Positions 37,401 through 50,600 of a stretch of 64,000 nucleotides of DNA are shown here, piece by piece. Numbering within the stretch: position 1 is the first letter of the stretch; every line of letters begins with the position of its first letter. The notes under the pieces were generated by a model that did no database searches, was not told the origin of the DNA, and saw only the letters and a program-made list of their open reading frames with translations. The stretch is from Phallusia mammillata (Eukaryota; Chordata; Ascidiacea; Phlebobranchia; Ascidiidae), in the NCBI GenBank assembly GCA_003260075.1, contig QLIY01000724.1, positions 1 to 64,000 of the forward strand, given 5' to 3'. Position numbers and translations under genes: made by a program.

Positions 37401-40400
37401 GAAATCCCGAGAAAGTCTTGGCTTCAATTCTCCGCAGAAGGTCGTCGTAAGAGATTGTGCTAAAAAGACATAAAAACGGAAGTGAGTGACCGGATTTTCT
37501 GAGAAGTTACAGCCTGTTTTAGATGTTGCAAACGGGATGACCATTTATCACAGAGTATTTGCGGTGGCGATTTGTGTGTCTTACTACGGGATCGGGAGGA
37601 ATCGAATTATCCGCGCGGGCGCTGGGCAAAACCGCTGCGGTGGGTTTCATGGGCTGTTACTGGCGACTTTCTAATAAAACGTGACTGGCTAAATACGAGC
37701 GAACTTGCAGCGACAACAAACAATTCCGCGACGATGCGACCGGCCGTAAAACAAAAAAGCCACAACTCGAAAAACAAAGAGCTCCAGGCGAGAATTAAAA
37801 TGCGAGAGTGGGTGTGTTGTGATCCAGATTACAGGCGATTTCCGTCAAATACGACGTCGCCGTATGCATCTGCGAGATAGATCATTCACTGCTGTGCTGT
37901 CAGGCTACACCCGCCAACACAACGGCCACATATACCTTGTGCTCGCAGACAAATAACGCGCATGCAAGAGCAAGTGCTTTGATCCTATTAAGTCTGTAAA
38001 CTTCGCAAAGACAAGTGCACACAAGATTAGGTTTCTGTTAAGCTTGTGCTGGCATCTCGAGCCGCCTTGTTTGCGCTTAATGAATGCCACAGGTGCATGG
38101 AACGGACTTGGAACCTAAAATCGGCACGTTTCGGGTGATTTTTGGAGGTCGGTTGACCAAACATGAGGAAAACGATTTTAGATTTCCACGAAACCTGCCA
38201 TAATTGTCGGTGATTGAGTTGTGTTATCAGCCTGATTCTGAGCCGCGACGTCGCTTAAAATCGCAGCGACAAAGTGTGGAAATGGCAACGTGTTCACTCT
38301 GTACCTTGCGCTAATAACCAGGTAACGGCGATTTAATTTGACTTGTAACGAGAGGTGGGTATAATATTGCGAGTTACAAGACATAACAATTTGCTGTGGT
38401 TAGTGATGAGAATTACATCATTATCGCTTGCTCGGTGAATGCACGTGCGCATCGGACAAGACCCCCATTAACCCCTCTTCCGCGCTAGGACAATTATACG
38501 AGTCTTTGATAAAGCAAATCATTTCCAAGTAAGTCTTTGATCAAGGTGTTTCAAAGTATAAGACATATCAAAAACATTCATGCGCTTTTAATGTTATTAT
38601 TAGCTTCAGCATGGGTCAATGGCGCTTTTTATTAATAATATTTTTTTTTTAAATTTAAGACAACAATGTTTCAACTTGGCTTAACTAACTGAGAAAAAGA
38701 ATTAGTTTCAAAATTTGAGTGTTCAACGCGAATGCTTGAAGTCTTTAAACTTCTTGGTTTTTGCCCTTTTTTTCTACACTTTGGAGATGCTTTATGTAAC
38801 ACACATGCAATTTAATTCCCCACTTGAAACGATCTTCTTTAAATTTATTTTTCCAACTACGCCCTAAATGTTATCTCCAACCGGTAAAGAATGATCCCGC
38901 GATTAAAAAAGTTACAAGCGTTTAAACTTTGCGCCCTTATAGAATTAATGCTGACTATGGTATTTACGGGGTTTTATTGCCAATCTCCGTTTAACTTCAC
39001 AAGGGCGTCTACATAGACCTGCTTCAACGTTGGCATAAGGGACGGACATACACGATCTAATTTTAGGGTCACCAGGGGGGGGGGGTATCGCTTGCTCGTT
39101 GGCATAAGGGACGGACATACACGATCTAATTTTAGGGTCACCAGAGATGAAATGTTATCGAAGATGATAAACTGATGGATACGTAGGCATGACGATGAAA
39201 AATATTTGCTCGAATTGCGATAAGAAGATTTTACGACAATACGTCAGATATCTTGGTTTAAGGGTCCGGAATTCCGGCGACTAAATGTCTTATCGAGCTA
39301 AGTCTTGGCGATACGTACTTTAATCTGATTGGACAAGGGTACCAGGGGGGGGGGGAGGCGACTAAATGTCTTATCGAACTAAGTCTTGGCGATACGTACT
39401 TTAATCTGATTGGACAAGGGTACCAGATTGCAAAACGTAACTGTTGATGTATTTGTGTGAACGTTAGACTCTTATAACTTGATTTTGGCATATTTTTTTA
39501 CTATTAAGCTAAATTTTAATGTATGAGCCAAATTCTGAAAGCGACAATAAATATGCCACATTCGTTTAACATTTTTATCTCCTGTATGAAATTGTTTCAA
39601 ACAAAAGCAAAGTTTGTGCCATATAGAGGAGAATATTCTTTCGGTTTACCTTTTTGGTGTTACGCTGCGAAAAGGGGCTTTGAATTAATTTATTCAACAA
39701 CCTTCAATATGCGATCGATTAAATACGAAAACCCTCTTAAAGTTTCTGAATATAACAAGGTTGCATACAAAACGAGCTAAACGACTTATGCAGTCACGGT
39801 AGAAACCCATATGAGCGAAAGACAATCCTGAGGGAATTGTCCCTTTTCGCTTGTCACTTCAATTTACGCAACTTACTAACCGCTGTATAAATTATCAAGT
39901 TGTATTCAAACAATATTGTCTTGTTGTGTTTTACACTTAAAAATCTGACGGTATGATTGGTAATTATTAAAGCTGTTTTATTAGTTTTATTGTTGTCAGC
40001 GAGTTTCCAGCAACTGTTGGCTACGACGGATATCCATATTCGATAAACAGGGCAAGTTAAGTTATTATTCGATCTGTCGAATGTGCCAAAAACTACTTCA
40101 TATATCTTGATTTTAAAAGACGTTTAAAGCAAATGTTTCAATGAACAAAAATGAAGGGAAATATATTTTTTGGAAAGGTGAACGGTTTCAATGTGCCCTT
40201 TGACCTATAGAGACTTGGAAAAACAAAGTGTACGTGCACGCTAGCACACATCAAACAAAACAACTACCAACACACGCAGGAGGAAGTGTTCGAAATTAAA
40301 AAGGCCGCAATATTACCAGGGTGACAAGCGTTGTAAGGTTAACCACTTTTGTTGACCCCGTAACACGATCAGAAGTTAACTTGTTTTTGAATGGGAGGAT

Positions 40401-40731
40401 TTTTAATCAGGCGGAGAAAAAGCCAACGTTTCAACCAAAATTGTATTTAGTTTCACCAACAACTGGGAGTACACCAAGGTTTTAAAGATTATTAGCTTGG
40501 GAAACAGCTGAAAAGATTAGAAGTCACTGGCAAGTAGATCCATATGCACAACTATAATAATTGTTGCTCTGATGAAAGTAATAATTCAAGGGCCCTAACA
40601 CGACTGGTCGCAATAATTGAACGGCAAACAAAGGCTTTTGACAACCTTTTAAACAGGCTGTGTAACCTTTGCATGTGACCCAGTCCTTGCTTATCTTGGT
40701 TTATTTGGTAGCAATTCATGGCGCCTAGTCA

Positions 40732-40772
<41 letters not shown>

Positions 40773-43700
40773 TTTGGTAGCAATTCATGGCGCCTAGTCA
40801 GAAATATGCAACTATTGATTTCATCGAAGGTCTAGCTCATTGGGAAGTAATATTTCCAAGTACCAAGATTGCAAAACACTTACAAGTCAAGAAGTGGGGA
40901 AAATTGCGTCCGATTCAATGAAGTTTCTCTGAGGACTTCAATCGTTGTGTACTCCAACGCCCTGCAAAGAACATATTTTTTTCTTATTATTATCAAGCTA
41001 ACTGACAACGGTGTAGTATTCTAAATTAGGTGTGAATCTATAATTTGCCTTTGTGGATATCCAGGTCAAATTTTTGCACGAAGGAAAAGTCGGGTGTATA
41101 TGCTGTAATAACAACTACAGATTAGCGGGTTAATTCTTGGAAAATGTCGACTGCATTTGAACAAACTATACATGTAAGACCAACTGATTATTCTTTTGAA
41201 TATGTCAAAATATCCAATCTGTTTGAGTTGAGCTTTGTTTAAATTTTCTGTTTAAATTGAGTGATGCCTAAATGTATTTGTTTGAGATTTACAAAGCATA
41301 TGGTTTACGTTTACTTAATACCTTTGTGCGTTTTTTTTTTTAAATTGTTTACGTAATTGCTAAATATTTATGACCTTACGTTTTCTGTTGCGACAACCAA
41401 GGGAGTTTTAACACATGATTATATTTTATTCTATGCTCTAAATTTAGACTTGAATCCACTTTGAGGCGACAAGAGAGCATGCAAAAGGATCAAACACTAA
41501 TAGCTTTCTACCACAAACTCTTTATGATTGATAGGAGATCAATGACAACGTGTTGTAATTTCAATAATTTATAACTCCTGGCTAAAGCCAAATACTGATG
41601 TATTTGAATCCAAAGTTTATCCAAAGTCCAAAGTCCTAAATCCAAAGCATGTTTAAGTATATTAATTGGAAATAACCAAGAATAGTAAGCAATTTAAAAT
41701 ATGCAGAAGGGCTTAGAACCCCAAAGCATGAATGATCCAAAGCCTTCTGCAAACAGCCTGACATGTTTTAATTAAAACCAAGCTAAGGTGCCAAATCTGC
41801 GTGATTTGCCAGCCATAAGACTCAGAACCGCTCGTCTTGTTAGGTTAAAACCGAATTTCACGGCGGATTTTTGTCAGACCAAAGCGCATTACACACCGCT
41901 GTAGACTGTAGAGCGCACGTACTACACCATTAGGTTTATCTGATCTGTAAACAAGCGAATTAGAAGCAAGTGTAATAAATTGTACCGGCTTAAGCTGAAA
42001 TTCCACTAGACAACCAAAAGATGCTACTTATTCCTTGAAGTCCAACACAGCTTATATAGTGGTTAGATAAATAAACTCGCATACTTCGTTTCGCGTTTTA
42101 ATGCCACTTTGAAAAATAGCAATTTAAATTCTAATTTTACAATTCAAATTCAATATTTACTTTAAAATTCGGAGCCAATCCGTAGCGTCCTAAAACAGAT
42201 TAAGCGCAATGTGAATTTTGGAATATCCGCGCCTTGCTTATTTTAAAAGTTGTAAAAAATGGACTTAATAACTTAGATGAAATTGACATGTTTTATAAGT
42301 TAAAAAAATTTGCGCCTTAATTTTTTAAAATTGTGAAAAATATTTTCAAAATTTTCGATGTTTGTTAAACCAAGCTCGCAGCATCTTAAGGTTAAGTGTC
42401 AAGTTCATGGGTCAATAAGGTTTACCAAATCGCGTTAGTTTGCCTACAAACATTTTGTTCGCAGCGTTATACGAAACACGCTTTTGTGGCAAGGAGTAGC
42501 TGTGAAAAATGTCAAGCCTTTTCTCCGGAGGATGGTTTTAGCACCTTTTACATGTTTCACCGATTATCTCCGCAACAGACAAAGAAGCATCTTTAGTAAA
42601 TGGAAGTTAAACTCTTAATTCTCCGTACCACTTTGTGTTTGTTTTAGGAACCTTGTCGAATTCGCTACGGACACGCAGATTTTCGACAACGACAAATTAA
42701 AAATTGCAAATTATTTATTTTCCGTATATTTTACACGCTTTGGGAGAATTATTCCTTGGTTGGTATTAAAAAAGAAGCAAGTTTGTGTTTAGGTTTGTGG
42801 ACATATGCACCGAAGGAGAAAAGTTACTTGGCACCAGCAAAGTAAAAATCAAATTATATTCCATTTTGCTAAGCGATTTTATCACAAGGGTTTAGCCAAG
42901 GCGCCGGTGTCCTTTATGCATGAATACTCAGGCATGTGCACACACAAGTGCCTGCTTGGTATCTACCGGGCAGCAAAACTCTGACCGGCACACAGCGAGC
43001 TACGATAGTTTTATTATGTGGCATGAAACTAAACCTGAAATAAAAATAGATTTTAGGCAGAGTATCAAACACAATAAATCGTTTTGTTCTGTTCCTATAC
43101 CAAACCGAAAGTGTGCGTGTAGCTACCAATTCTTGCGTTAGGCACGTCTGTTTTCATGAACGCCAAACGCTTATCTTTCACAGCAGTTGAAATTGGACTC
43201 CCAATGTGTGATTTTTCGTATTAGGGAGTTAACGAAAGGATTGCAACAAAGCGCCACAGGTTTTAAAAATAGTTTCGTGGTGGCTTTGGCCTCGGATCAA
43301 ATTGCAGTAAGCCTATAGCGCCGAGCGAAACGGTTGCAAGCCACAATTTGACTGACAGCGTCCTGTGGGGTTGGTGGCATGAATTGGCGGCATTATAGGA
43401 AAGAACCGCACGTTTGGTTAGGTTTACATGGAGGATTACATGGCGTTGGCAATAGTTGAAAAACGTTTTTGCTTAAGGTAATGACGTCTTCTTTCGTGAA
43501 ACTGAAGTTGGCAGCTTATTTTCAGTTTATAACTTTTCATAACAGTCTTATAATAACAAAGCGATAATCGTAATTGACGTGTCGAAACTCTAGCAAAATT
43601 ATATGAAACGTAAATCGATGAAGGGGGGGGGGCAACTGACGTGTCGAAACTCTAGCAAAATTATATGAAACGTAAATCGATGAAAACTCGCAGTTATGGC

Positions 43701-44616
43701 ATGTTTCTGAAGCTCACTGGAAACGTATGTACTTTGGCAGTCCTAAGATCGATTAGTTTGCATATTCACAATCATGAGAAAAAACAATGCCATGGATATA
43801 TTTTGGTACTTACAGTTGGACAATGCTAATTGGAAAGTTCTTCGGCAAGGAATCAAGTTTTGTGCACTTTACGTTGATATGTTCATCTGAAAATGTGTTC
43901 ATAAACTTTAGTAAGTGTTACGATACAGAAAAATACTCTGAGTGATTTTTTTCGTGGTTTCATAGTTTCCTATACGCAATAAATAAAGCATATCAACGAT
44001 TTTCTTCAACCTTTTTAGCTATAGTGGCGATTTCTTAAATGCTACTCAATGGCGTTCCCTATCACAGTCGCTACTGCATTGGAAATTGTATTATGTGACA
44101 AAGCGATTAAAGTCGTTTACTCACTTGCGAGGCTTCCGGTTTTACAACAGCAGGTCTTAGGTAAATCGGGGCACAAACTTCGGCTTGCGTTGATTCCTGG
44201 ACAAATCTAAAATAAATTGTTAACGTTAAAAATTTTGCGTAAAAAATCCAAGGTATGAAACAAGTAGACATATAAATATAATATGTAGTGTTGTATCGTT
44301 TTTTTTTACATTTCCATTTTTGTCGTGAAAGAACATTTAAACAATTTATTTTTTTATCTTGGCTTGTGTTGTTATGTCATCCACACAGAAAAAAACAGTT
44401 TAACGTTTAGCTTTCTGCGCAGTTTGTAAAGCCCATCAAACGTGTGGCTTAAGATGTTAAATTTTGCGAGATGAAATGAATCATTTGTCTATTTTCGATT
44501 ACTACACTGGCTTATAAAGCATTCTTTACCTGTGAAACGATTCGTGGTGATCCAGCATCTGTCGGAAAAATACAAAACAGAATTGCCGCCAGAACGAGCG
44601 TTATACTTCGATGCAT
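21699..44616 (-). CDS. Glycoprotein-hormone-receptor-type LGR (type A)
   Basis: Seventeen minus-strand exons: 44530-44616 (start, signal peptide MHRSITLVLAAILFCIF), 44125-44206 and 43814-43886 (Cys-rich LRRNT ending VKCTKLDSLPKNFP), seven one-LRR exons (40884-40961, 33377-33456, 32714-32788, 32098-32175, 30866-30943, 29705-29776, 29543-29617), 28454-28782 (last LRR, then TYPAHCCA and the hinge), 27485-27614 (acidic Tyr-rich hinge), 25039-25563 (KCSPQPDVFNPCENLLG, TM1 to TM3 with ERW), 24187-24362 (TM4), 23561-23744 (TM5), 22826-23062 (TM6-7, VFTDF and NPFLYAILTK) and 21699-22416 (tail). About 1,025 residues. Phases agree except at the donor of 33377-33456. FSHR, LHCGR and TSHR share these motifs; such receptors bind cystine-knot hormones and usually couple to Gs. 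The 240-residue tail is long and Asn/Ser-rich. Confidence 0.92.
24770..24990. repeat. Duplicated intron segment across poly-G (24881-24889)
   Basis: About 110 bp before the 9-nt G run is repeated after it with indels in the A-rich part. Confidence 0.7.
25039..25563 (-). CDS. LGR exon with hinge end and TM1-TM3
   Basis: It contains CSPQPDVFNPCENLLG, the second hinge cysteine box just before TM1, and then TM1 (VSWGVATLAVFGNFFVMFV), TM2 (LILNLAFADLCMGIYVL) and TM3 (SQLSVYTLGVISLERW). The intron splits the Trp codon of ERW, and the next exon continues YAIRYAIQLDKRM. Confidence 0.93.
28454..28782 (-). CDS. LGR exon with last LRR and TYPxHCCA hinge box
   Basis: The exon encodes the final LRR (AISSLPTTGMDSLSILDIS), then PSLREAKVTYPAHCCALN. 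This is the conserved cysteine box that starts the hinge in FSHR, LHCGR and TSHR. The last third is acidic and hinge-like. Confidence 0.92.
29822..29950. repeat. Near-perfect 58-bp inverted repeat (fold-back)
   Basis: Left arm 29822-29880 and right arm 29893-29950 are reverse complements with only 1-2 differences and a spacer of about 12 nt. The arms contain TTTATAGAGCTCTTCTGGCA and GACGTCGAAACGTC words. It lies in an intron between two LRR exons of the LGR. Related single copies occur near 9045-9095 and 27205-27232. Confidence 0.8.
39028..39426. repeat. Two short duplications across poly-G joins
   Basis: 39028-39074 is repeated at 39097-39143, and about 39276-39343 is repeated at 39357-39426. 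Each pair is separated by an 11-12 nt G run and differs by at most a base or two. Confidence 0.75.
40702..40802. repeat. 31-bp duplication across a 39-nt poly-G
   Basis: ATTTGGTAGCAATTCATGGC and the bases after it end at 40732 and start again at 40772 after the G run. The copies are exact. Confidence 0.8.
43573..43684. repeat. 50-bp duplication across poly-G (43623-43632)
   Basis: The segment starting ACTGACGTGTCGAAACTC or a near match is present on both sides of the G run. Confidence 0.8.
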
Positions 44617-47600
44617 GATTGGTTTAACCGGCAAATGTTGGATGTTTTGGGGGTCGCGTTTTTGGCCTTTCAAGCAACAGAATCACCCATAACGTAACAA
44701 AACGTAAGTATGAACTTGATAATTAAATGTAATATTTATTAGCACCTGAAATAGCAGAAGACGAGTTGTAGTTTAGATATGGAAAAATCACCAAAACTGA
44801 CTGCAAACGGTTCTAAACAATTTTTGTATTTTAAACATTATCGTTTTCTGTCTTTTGATCATAAAAATCAAGATTCTAAAAAAAGGTTCCGAAAGACTTG
44901 CTCGCAGCCATTAGTACTCACTACTACTACCAATACTACATAAACTGTAAACAAACTTTGAAAGCCGATACCCGCGTAACAAAAAAGTAAACTACTAAAG
45001 CGCATACAAACCACAATCTGTTATTAAGTCAAGTACCATTGAGTCTTTCTTCAAGCTACTGCTTATACTAACCAAAATCTTACCACACACAAGCTACCTA
45101 CGAACCATTCATTGATAGGGCGAAGATTAACCTAATCAGTTTTTGAGGTCATTGCAATGGTAAAAAGATACTTTAGGTGTACCAGGCAAGCTTAGTTCAT
45201 ACAACTAACTAAAATGTCTGTCTGACTATTTCCAAGTTGATTTGGAATTGCCAATGCAACTTTCGATACTTTTTGACAACAGTCTATCTCTGTGTACTTA
45301 ACTTATAAAAAATCGAACGATTCGCTATGTTAATATAGGGCAAGGTACACGTAAAGTCGGATACCGCTGTTCTGAACTGAATTCACAACCAGCACGTCCT
45401 ATTTAAATCTACAAAGCGACGGCAAGACGAGAAAACGTTTCTTTGCCCCGATTCGACCCTGCTTGCCTCGTCGTAGCTGATGTGTCGCCAATTGCTCGAC
45501 CATTAAAGCTGGCAAACCGGCAAGCCAGCGCGCCAGCCAACATGTAAGTCCTCTAAATTGATGTAATAATTACCCTGGGCACCGCAACTACTGAACCTCG
45601 TCAACAACAGCTTGCGTATTGCATTCCAAACCGCAACCGTCATGCAGCTAATCAGAACATCAACGGAGCGCGTTCTTAGAAGCCAGTTGCCAATATCTGT
45701 AAANCTGGCAAACCGGCAAGCCAGCGCGCCAGCCAACATGTAAGTCCTCTAAATTGATGTAATAATTACCCTGGGCACCGCAACTACTGAACCTCGTCAA
45801 CAACAGCTTGCGTATTGCATTCCAAACCGCAACCGTCATGCAGCTAATCAGAACATCAACGGAGCGCGTTCTTAGAAGCCAGTTGCCAATATCTGTAAAT
45901 TCATCTTAAGTTACGGGCAACTCAGGTGCGATGACTCCAGTCCATACAGCCTGTTTAATTGCTTTGCGGCCAAATAACCGTGTGCAGTTGAGAGGATCGT
46001 GTCTGAACTTTTTCCCGGCTAAAGAGTCGAGGAAAAAGGGAACAGTGGTGTTGCGTATATTGGCGGTCAGATTCTCTCGAATTTTCGAAAGCGCCTTGCA
46101 AACAAACAACACCAGGCTTACGAAGGCGCGCCATTTGGGAAATACCACAAGCATCGAATGCACTTTGTGCCAAACGAGTTATCGCCATAGCGCAATTAGT
46201 AGAAGACTTTGCCCTTATTTGAGGGTGTCGAAATTTGAAACTGTTTTTCCACAATCCGGTCCTTGCGGCTTGGGCAAAATATGTGAATGATAATGCAACC
46301 CAAGCGCACAGTTAAAAATATCTCTTTGCGGCGAAAGACCATGTAAAACTGCGCCCACAAACAGCGACATTTTGAGTACCCGGTCCTTGCCGCAAATTCG
46401 CCACAAACGTCAGTGAAATGTCAATTTGAATGTTAAGAAAGCGTGATAGTCTCTACAAATGAATTTGGGTGACATGTGCTTCACTTTTTTGAGTGTGTAG
46501 TATCACCTATTGACTTATTTTACTGACATTTCCTTCTAGCCGTGACTAAAAATGTTAAAAAAAAAAATTATTGCACTCTCCTCAACGTAATAACACTACA
46601 TTTTGTAATGATCAATGTTTTCGCATTACAAGTGTCCATTAACCAAAACGTGAGGTTAGCATTGTCAACTTGAGTTAAGTTATTTTAAATCTGGGCAAGT
46701 ATAGGAAATTTTATGTTCAGTTGCGCATCTTTTGTGTGTTTAATTGTTTGTTGTTCCGCATCAACGTTGCCGCGAAAGGTGACTTTCTCATTACCACTTC
46801 GATCAGCGATCGGAATCTGTGCTCTTGACCTTACTGCAGCCCGTGTTTCCCAAATATCGAGGGTGACACTGAAGCACAGATACATGGACCACCTGCATGG
46901 TCATAGTAGCTAGGATGTTTGCAAAAATATGGGAATGTGACACGGCCCTTTAACACAATCACAAGGGCCAATACGTGATTTAAAGAACAAGCTTAATTTA
47001 CAACGGTATTGGAAAAATCTTTGGAATTTTTTTTAAAACCATTTTTTAACTAAAATTTAACCTGAAATCTACCATACTGTAATTTTGAAAACTGTGTGGT
47101 GGCCGTGACTTATTTATTTTAGTTTGTTTTAGACCTAATAAAGAGTAACTTATAATAAAATGTTACGTGCGTTAAGCGACTCACCCGCAAAGAGTTCCAA
47201 ATTCATTTTTTTTATTTTCTGGTTTGACAAGTTTTGAATATTTTTATTGATCGGATGAAGCTGACGTTGCGACAGCGTAAAATTTCGAAAATACCAAACT
47301 TCAGGTTAAGTCACATTGAATCTGAAGACTTGCGACATAAACGCACACTTGACTAACTTATAATGCCAGATCAGTCCGAAATGACCCCATAAAGTAAAAA
47401 TCATTAAAGGGTAGGGCGACGGAATTGATTTTATAGCTGAACTGAGTGTGACTTGTGATTTTTATCGGTATGTCGAGCCTCTCGGGATACTGCACATTGC
47501 TTTGACTGAAAATGTTCACTAATCCGGAAATGCCAAAACATCACACGCTTCCATGCTTAGCATTTTATTCGCCACACTTTGACGGCGGGCGGCAAATCCT

Positions 47601-50600
47601 TGGGTGATTTAGGTATAGGTTGCACCTTTTTCTGACTTAAAAAGTACTTTTTTAGAATTTAAAAAAAAAAAACTATCTTTTTCTGCGTATTTTAACTGAT
47701 ATTTGCTTTTAACTTACCCCGATCATACTATAAAGCTTGTAATCTTTACAAACGGTGAGTCTTATTTTTTGCTGGGGAAAATTAAGGGTTTTAGGTACAA
47801 CTGTGACAATATATATTCATGAACCTAAAATACACCTTAACAATAACCTTGACTCGAACCATTTAATTCTGTTCCCAACAGCAACATTTAGAACGAGGTT
47901 TGACAAATGTTACCGCCGAGTTGAAAATCGAGTCTTTAAAAAGCCTAAAATATTTTAATTAATGTGTGTCGAAACAATTTACGCCGAACCGATCGTACGG
48001 AACGTTTGAACGATACATTAGTTCTAAATGATAATTAATCCTGTTCTATTTTCAAATTAAGCATTACTACAAAACTTTACCAAAAAGATTTATCATTTGA
48101 ACAATTATCATTTGCAACCTAACGTTTTTAAGACGTTGTTTGCTCGAATAACAAATTGATTTTTTTATTAGGTTACGACAAAGTTGGTTTAAAATTTTCG
48201 TAGCATATTGTGATTTGCATCAGTTTGTAAATGCACATGTTGACTAATAAGTTCGCTGTATACTAAGGTTTTTATACGTTAAAATCATTTTTTAGACTAT
48301 TTAAGAGTAAAGCTGGCACCGAAAGACTAACACCAGAAGAAGTAGGTTCGAAGCAGAAGATTAAATGGACGATATTGTACTAAAATAACTAGAACAGCGT
48401 AATAAACGCACGACGGTTGTCTACAAGTTGATTTAATCTGAAGCGATTTGCTTGTTGGAAAATTAATAGGTGGTTAAGAATAACTAGTTGTAGGGCCTAC
48501 TGTGATTGTCAGAAGTAAAAATGTCTTGTTTTATACAAATCTAAAGCAAAAACACACTAAAATAAAAGAAATAATAACACTGCTAATAGCCAAGTAATTC
48601 CATATCAATATAGTGTTACTTGACTTGAATTTTCCGAGTCCTAAACCAAAGTATTGTACTTATATCGTTGCGTAAAATGATTATTTGATTCGGGATTATA
48701 GTAAATCCTTCGAAAAACATAAAAATGGTCAACAAAGTGGAAAAATATTGTGAACATTCCAACATGAACAACTGTCCCTAATATGTTTCAAATTAATGTC
48801 ATGCTGCTGACCCTTACTCTTATACAGATAAACGGTGGTCCCGCGTATCACCTTAGCTGATGCAATATGCGATAAGGAGGCTGTATTTATTTCGGCCAAC
48901 ACCCGGTGATAAAACTAAACGCATCCCCGGCCAAGATTTGAGGTGCGAATCTTTGATTGATCACATGTTTGGATCCTTAACGCCAAATACAATGCCTTAA
49001 GTAGCGTGGTAATAGCTAAAGGCCACGCTCAACCTATAAAACCAAAGCGGAAGGACTCCTTTCGCTGAAAAGTGACCTCAAAACAAGACATCACCATATT
49101 GTTGTAGGATCATCCATTTAAGTGTCAGCATTGCTTTATATCATAGCTGCGGTCATCCAACAAACCGCCTTGAAATGCAAGCGTCGGTTTATACAGCTTG
49201 ATAATTGATCAGAAACGGTTGGGGTTTTGATAAAACTTGTGATGAAGTCTTTTATAAACCAGACCAGTGCTTTACCCCATCTGTTATCACCTGTCAGGTG
49301 CGCCAATAGCGTATCAATTTTAAATCCGTTCGTGCCGCCGGAAACGCCAAACAGTGACTTGCAACTGTGACAACAGGAGTCTTGCATACAAAGTCACTCC
49401 ATCACCTTTTGGATGTGCTGAATTTGTGACTACCGCTGACCAAATGACCGATTACTTTCCTTCATCGACTCTTTTGATGTCTTTTCTATAGTTACATAAC
49501 TTTGCGAAGATAGTGTGGTTAAGTAAATCCAATCCGATGAAATTTGTAAGGATTACAATGTCTAAATAGTGTACAATTTATTCCTGAACTTTTTATTTGA
49601 TCCTGCACAAACAGGAAGTATAATGGTTTTACAAGAATTTGAAATTTTGTGTTGTATACAAATACGTTGTACAAAAATGGCAGATGTTGACGTAGAACTT
49701 ACACATCACGTCAACATAAACATCACCCAATCGATCAAGCCCATGTTTTAATATTAACTCCACCTTTTCGATTCACCGTTGTGTTTTGAGCAAATCCTTG
49801 GCAAACACATCGTTCCGTTGTTGCGGCCAAACTAGTAGCCTTCTCTGCACCGTGCTTAGCATAGTCATGCTCATGTTATTGTGACTGAATTATCGTAGAA
49901 GCCTGGTGTAACCACAAGGTTAATCTCACCGCCTCGTCGTGGTTATTTTGCGGGCAGCTAGCATTTTCGTGTTTGTAATCAGATAAAGATACAGAGAATT
50001 TATACAAAAGACGTGATAGCACCAAAAGAGGTTTGCTTGGCTATAGATTTGCCAACTGCGTGTTGAACCTTGGCTACTGCCGGGTTTGCGAAAGGAATTT
50101 GCCGATTGAATCTGGAGGCACGTTTTCGGGCATGCCGGCAATATGTTTTCAGCGAAAAATATACGAAAAGACCAATCATATTTCACAAACAGATTAAATA
50201 CCTTTTTCAAACACGACTGTGGATGTTAAATTATTGTGCAGTTTATAGGTATTTTTGTTACGTCTCCAAGCAAGCCATGTTTTTTTGTTTATAACAACGT
50301 TTATATTTTCCATTGTTAAACACGAAAAATAGGGTTGTTGCATAAAAAATCCTTCAAACTAAGATATTTAAAACGAATGACCAAACCGGACCGTATTGGG
50401 AACTTTAGCGCACTCTTGCGGCTAAACAATTATACCACCAATCGTTTGAGCGGGATTGATCTTTGGGTTCGAAAGCTTACACAATCCGCTATGAGTTACT
50501 ATCCTTGAAAATCGATTAGATAAGCTTTTTTGCACACAAGCCTATGTCTTGTAATGCAGTGAATACTTAATCACCTTGGCCGAGATCCTCTATTACGTGC

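Larger units (their letters stand above)
33457..40883. other. Large intron of the LGR gene
   Basis: No protein-coding exon was recognised. Contents seen: a weak tRNA-like stretch at 33757-33835, a relatively GC-rich patch around 37250-38350 with no clear gene, and poly-G joins with short duplications at 39075-39085, 39344-39355 and 40733-40771. Confidence 0.5.

Noticed and set aside
45906-46290. Open frames of 85-119 aa on both strands
   Set aside because: Several overlapping frames of similar length with no recognisable content suggest chance in a GC-richer patch.
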